From the NCBI GenBank assembly GCA_017416665.1, contig JAFQBO010000339.1, forward strand, positions 1-6,735: 6,735 nucleotides of DNA. The letters run 5' to 3'. Below, piece by piece: positions 4,741-6,735 of the stretch. The stretch's first letter is position 1. Each line of letters begins with the position of its first letter. The position numbers were made by a program, and so were the translations under genes. The notes beneath the pieces are model-generated. The model was not told the DNA's origin and ran no database searches. It saw only the letters and a program-made list of their open reading frames with translations. This stretch comes from Oscillospiraceae bacterium (GTDB lineage Bacteria > Bacillota > Clostridia > Oscillospirales > Ruminococcaceae).

Positions 4741-6483
4741 TTGTTTTACTATAATCAGATGACTGTAACAGAAATTTCAAAAGCGATGAACTGTCCGGCA
4801 GGTACTGTAACAACTCGTCTGAAGTCCGCAAAAAAGATAATTGAAAAAGAAATTCTCGAATACGAAGAAATCAATAAGGAACGACTTCATATTATGCTTC
4901 CTGTACCGTTTCTCACAAGGCTTTTAAATGCCGAAGCAGATAAAACAGAACTTCCAGTTTCCGGCATACCAAATTTTAACATATCATCTGCTTCAACACT
5001 TGCAACAACTGCTACAAAGATACTGGGAACAAAATCCATTGCCGTAATTACTGCTGCTGTTGTCAGCGGTGGTGGAATAGGATATTATTTTTATGAATCA
5101 CATGATAATAAAAAAGAAGCTACAGAAACAGCCGAAGAAATTACATATACAACAACAGCGGATAACACAACACCATCCGACAAATTTATTTTTACATATC
5201 CTGTCACCGAAACAGCATCGCTGACTTCTCATACTGTAATAACAACCACAGTTTCTGTCACTGAAAAAACAACCTCTGAAACATCTTCAACCTCAAAAGC
5301 TTTAACAACCTCCACGAACTCATTATCTTCGACCACCACTAAAATCACCACACAGACATCAGGTACAGTTGCTGCAGTAACAACACCTGTATTTCTTACT
5401 GAAACAACAATAACTACTACCACTTCATCTGAGGTTACTTCATCATCAGTCACTACCATTCTCCCTGAAACGCAGACAGAAATTGCCACATCAGCCACCT
5501 TGCCTTCAAATGCATCATACGTCGATGATAAAATTGACATTTCATATGGCTATGAACACAATGCGTATATTGATAGCAATGGAACTCTTTATATGTACGG
5601 AGTAAACGAAAGCGGACAGTTAGGTGACGGAACAACAGAAAATCGTACAGAACCGGTTGCTATAATGGAAGATGTCAAATTCAAATCCGTGTATCTTGGA
5701 AAAAAGCACAGTGCCGCAATATCTGACGATGGTTCGCTTTATACCTGGGGATTAAACGATTGTGGACAGCTTGGCAACGGTACAACTGAAAACAGTTCAG
5801 TACCTGTAAAAATCATGGAAAATGTAAAATCAGCGTCCCTTTCTGTTTCAAACACCATAGCATTAACCGAAGACGGAACTCTCTATACATTCGGAAACAC
5901 TATAGAATATTTTCCTGAGCCCATTTCCTCTCCTACTAAAGTATTGGAGAATGTTAAATACGCAGATGTAGGACCTTCAGGCTATGCTGCAATAACTGAA
6001 GAAGGAAAACTTTACACCTGGGGAGTGGATTCTGAAGTAGCAATTAGCGGAACAATATATGACAGTAATCTATGGAGATACGAACCACAACTGATAATGG
6101 AAGATTTAACATTTGTTGCTGTTCAGCAGAGAGAGTTGATCACCGGTGCTTTGACAGATAGTGGTGATCTTTATATGTGGGGACAAAATTCATTTGGGAA
6201 TCTTGGTATAAATGCCGCCTACAGCTATGAACCGGTAAAGATAATGGAAAATGTAAAGTGTTTTTCACTCGGAATAAGTCACAGCGGTGCAATAACCAAT
6301 GATGGAAGCCTGTACACATGGGGCAACAATGCCCATGGTCAGCTTGGTGCAGATGTCGGCAGTACTTCCAGAACTCCTGTCATTGTAATGGAAGGAACAA
6401 AGTTTGTTTCACTGAAATTAAGTTATTATCATACTTCGGCTATCACCGAAGACAATATAGAATATTGCTGGGGCAAGAACTAA
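4741..6483 (+). CDS. Sigma region 4 – transmembrane – Thr/Ser stalk – RCC1 propeller protein
   Basis: The frame opens after TGA 4726; TTG 4741 or ATG 4759 could start it, but neither has a ribosome binding site. The 580 residues (from 4741) contain a sigma region 4 helix-turn-helix MTVTEISKAMNCPAGTVTTR (7-26) and a basic helix (KSAKKIIEKEI). One membrane helix follows (about 99-118, SIAVITAAVVSGGGIGYYFY), then a Thr/Ser-rich stalk (about 125-258). Last are seven RCC1 blades recognisable by the repeated DG-LY-WG motif: YMYG 284-287, YTWG 334-337, YTFG 382-385, YTWG 425-428, YMWG 478-481, YTWG 525-528 and YCWG 575-578. Blades 3 to 5 have irregular loops. The predicted topology is DNA-binding domain inside, propeller outside. 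RCC1 propellers bind proteins, and bacterial ones are often surface-exposed; the ligand is unknown. The intact ancestor would be a membrane-bound sigma factor. Confidence 0.75.
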   Translation: MFYYNQMTVTEISKAMNCPAGTVTTRLKSAKKIIEKEILEYEEINKERLHIMLPVPFLTRLLNAEADKTELPVSGIPNFNISSASTLATTATKILGTKSIAVITAAVVSGGGIGYYFYESHDNKKEATETAEEITYTTTADNTTPSDKFIFTYPVTETASLTSHTVITTTVSVTEKTTSETSSTSKALTTSTNSLSSTTTKITTQTSGTVAAVTTPVFLTETTITTTTSSEVTSSSVTTILPETQTEIATSATLPSNASYVDDKIDISYGYEHNAYIDSNGTLYMYGVNESGQLGDGTTENRTEPVAIMEDVKFKSVYLGKKHSAAISDDGSLYTWGLNDCGQLGNGTTENSSVPVKIMENVKSASLSVSNTIALTEDGTLYTFGNTIEYFPEPISSPTKVLENVKYADVGPSGYAAITEEGKLYTWGVDSEVAISGTIYDSNLWRYEPQLIMEDLTFVAVQQRELITGALTDSGDLYMWGQNSFGNLGINAAYSYEPVKIMENVKCFSLGISHSGAITNDGSLYTWGNNAHGQLGADVGSTSRTPVIVMEGTKFVSLKLSYYHTSAITEDNIEYCWGKN

Positions 6484-6489
6484 ATAATT

Positions 6490-6516
6490 ATGTGCATATA
6501 TTTATAATATGCACAT
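6490..6516 (+). terminator. Hairpin after the RCC1 gene, weak terminator
   Basis: A perfect 10-pair stem (ATGTGCATAT, ATATGCACAT) with a 7-base loop begins 7 bases after the stop codon. It is followed by TCAGTTTGTC, not a clear T-run, so it may protect the 3' end or terminate poorly. Confidence 0.5.
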
Positions 6517-6563
6517 TCAGTTTGTCGAAAAAGTTCCTGTTGAAAAGATTTTTCAAAATTAAA

Positions 6564-6641
6564 AGTTTCGGTCAAGCATTTTCAAAGGCTTGCGGTTTCC
6601 AAAGGCAGAGCCTTTGGTCGCCGTCCGCAGACGGCGAAACT
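6564..6641. repeat. GC-rich multi-hairpin intergenic repeat, ruminococcal type
   Basis: Three hairpins lie in a row: CAAGC/GCTTG (6573-6592, continued by TTT/AAA inside), CCAAAGGC-AGA-GCCTTTGG (6599-6617) and TCGCCGTC-CGCA-GACGGCGA (6618-6637). AGTTTCG (6564-6570) pairs with CGAAACT (6635-6641), enclosing the group or competing with the last stem. I recognise this arrangement as a dispersed intergenic element common in Ruminococcus-like genomes, often next to gene ends; that recognition is from memory. It is more GC-rich than the flanks and has no coding frame. Confidence 0.6.
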
Positions 6642-6674
6642 CTTTGCCTAAGAGGCGCATTTACGAGGGGTGAA

Positions 6675-6706
6675 TTGACAAAACAGCCCAGTGGGCTGTT
6701 TTTCAA
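6675..6706. terminator. Long hairpin with T-run, likely bidirectional terminator
   Basis: AAACAGCCC (6681-6689) pairs with GGGCTGTTT (6693-6701) around AGT. After one bulged C the stem continues with TTGA (6675-6678) and TCAA (6703-6706), about 14 pairs in all. TTTTT lies at 6699-6703, and the opposite strand also ends in TTTT. GAGGGG occurs on both sides (6665-6670, 6707-6712). Confidence 0.6.
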
Positions 6707-6710
6707 GAGG

Positions 6711-6735
6711 GGACGCTTTGCAAGAGAAAGCGTCC
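6711..6735. repeat. Inverted repeat at the right window edge
   Basis: GGACGCTTT (6711-6719) and AAAGCGTCC (6727-6735) are perfect complements with a 7-base loop. The stem may continue past the window, since three more G or A bases precede the left arm. It is probably another member of the hairpin cluster. Confidence 0.55.

Larger units (their letters stand above)
4318..6483 (+). pseudogene. Sigma-70 / transmembrane / RCC1 propeller gene split by two in-frame stops
   Basis: Reading one frame from TTG 4318 to TAA 6481 gives 721 codons before the final stop, with stops only at TAA 4663 and TGA 4726. Between them the frame encodes KQEKRKIIMNIIMDSLSDVQ, and after the TGA QTIILFYYNQM. This is the normal linker and start of sigma region 4.1, where the family has a pattern like LP..QR..I.L.YY. 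TGA therefore replaces the expected conserved Arg (CGA to TGA), and TAA most simply replaces Glu (GAA to TAA). Repairing both restores a continuous sigma2-sigma4-membrane-stalk-propeller protein. No frameshift or other lesion exists in 2.1 kb, so the damage looks recent. TGA ends other genes here (202, 4067), so a reassigned code is not the explanation. Alternatives are sequencing error, readthrough, or a functional split into two polypeptides. The two open parts are listed separately. Confidence 0.7.

Noticed and set aside
4727..4755. Two TATAAT hexamers (4734, 4750) as an internal promoter for the RCC1 part.
   Set aside because: No good -35 lies 16-18 bases upstream (GACAGA, CTTTCA), and the sequence is explained as coding for region 4.1.
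5229..5540. A long leftward open frame with many Val and Glu residues opposite the Thr/Ser stalk.
   Set aside because: It is the antisense shadow of repetitive ACA/ACC/TCA codons, has no ribosome binding site, and reads as low-complexity sequence.
1..6735. CRISPR array, transposase or integrase.
   Set aside because: No regularly spaced repeats with unique spacers and no transposase or recombinase motifs were found on either strand.

Overview
The window looks like chromosomal or accessory DNA of a low-GC Clostridia, most likely a Ruminococcus-type gut or rumen bacterium. The evidence is AT-rich coding sequence, GGAGG-like ribosome binding sites, sigma-A promoters with 17-base spacers, a ruminococcal style of long Thr/Ser-rich linker, and a GC-rich multi-hairpin intergenic repeat at the right end of a kind I associate with this group. 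The genus is inferred from style, not proven.

Left part (1-1158): the 3' end of a small Cro/CI-type DNA-binding protein overlaps (ATGA) an unrecognised 130-residue protein, and a terminator closes the pair. Then about 560 bases hold no convincing gene. They contain seven TGGAC-type boxes in two opposed groups (643-821), a possible short structured transcript ending at a strong terminator (981-1013), and a hairpin that terminates the leftward gene.

Middle part (1159-4200): an intact leftward AAA-ATPase-like/PD-(D/E)XK protein of unknown role is divergent from the decayed relic (3027-3399) of a second member of the same family. The relic keeps only the P-loop region, a short middle segment and the extreme C-terminus. 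A Syd-family (SUKH-superfamily) gene follows with its own promoter and terminator.

Right part (4201-6735): behind a perfect TTGACA-17-TATAAT promoter lies one long reading frame (4318-6483) encoding sigma-70 region 2, region 4, one transmembrane helix, a Thr/Ser-rich stalk of about 140 residues and a seven-bladed RCC1 propeller. This is the layout of a membrane-tethered sigma factor with an extracellular domain. The frame is broken by two in-phase stop codons (TAA 4663, TGA 4726) between regions 2 and 4, with no frameshift. It is either a recently inactivated gene or, less likely, a split sigma factor. The last 200 bases are a cluster of hairpins.

The genes do not form one pathway. The window reads as accessory DNA: small independent units, each with its own promoter and terminator, plus decaying copies. 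The most interesting object is the sigma-membrane-propeller gene.
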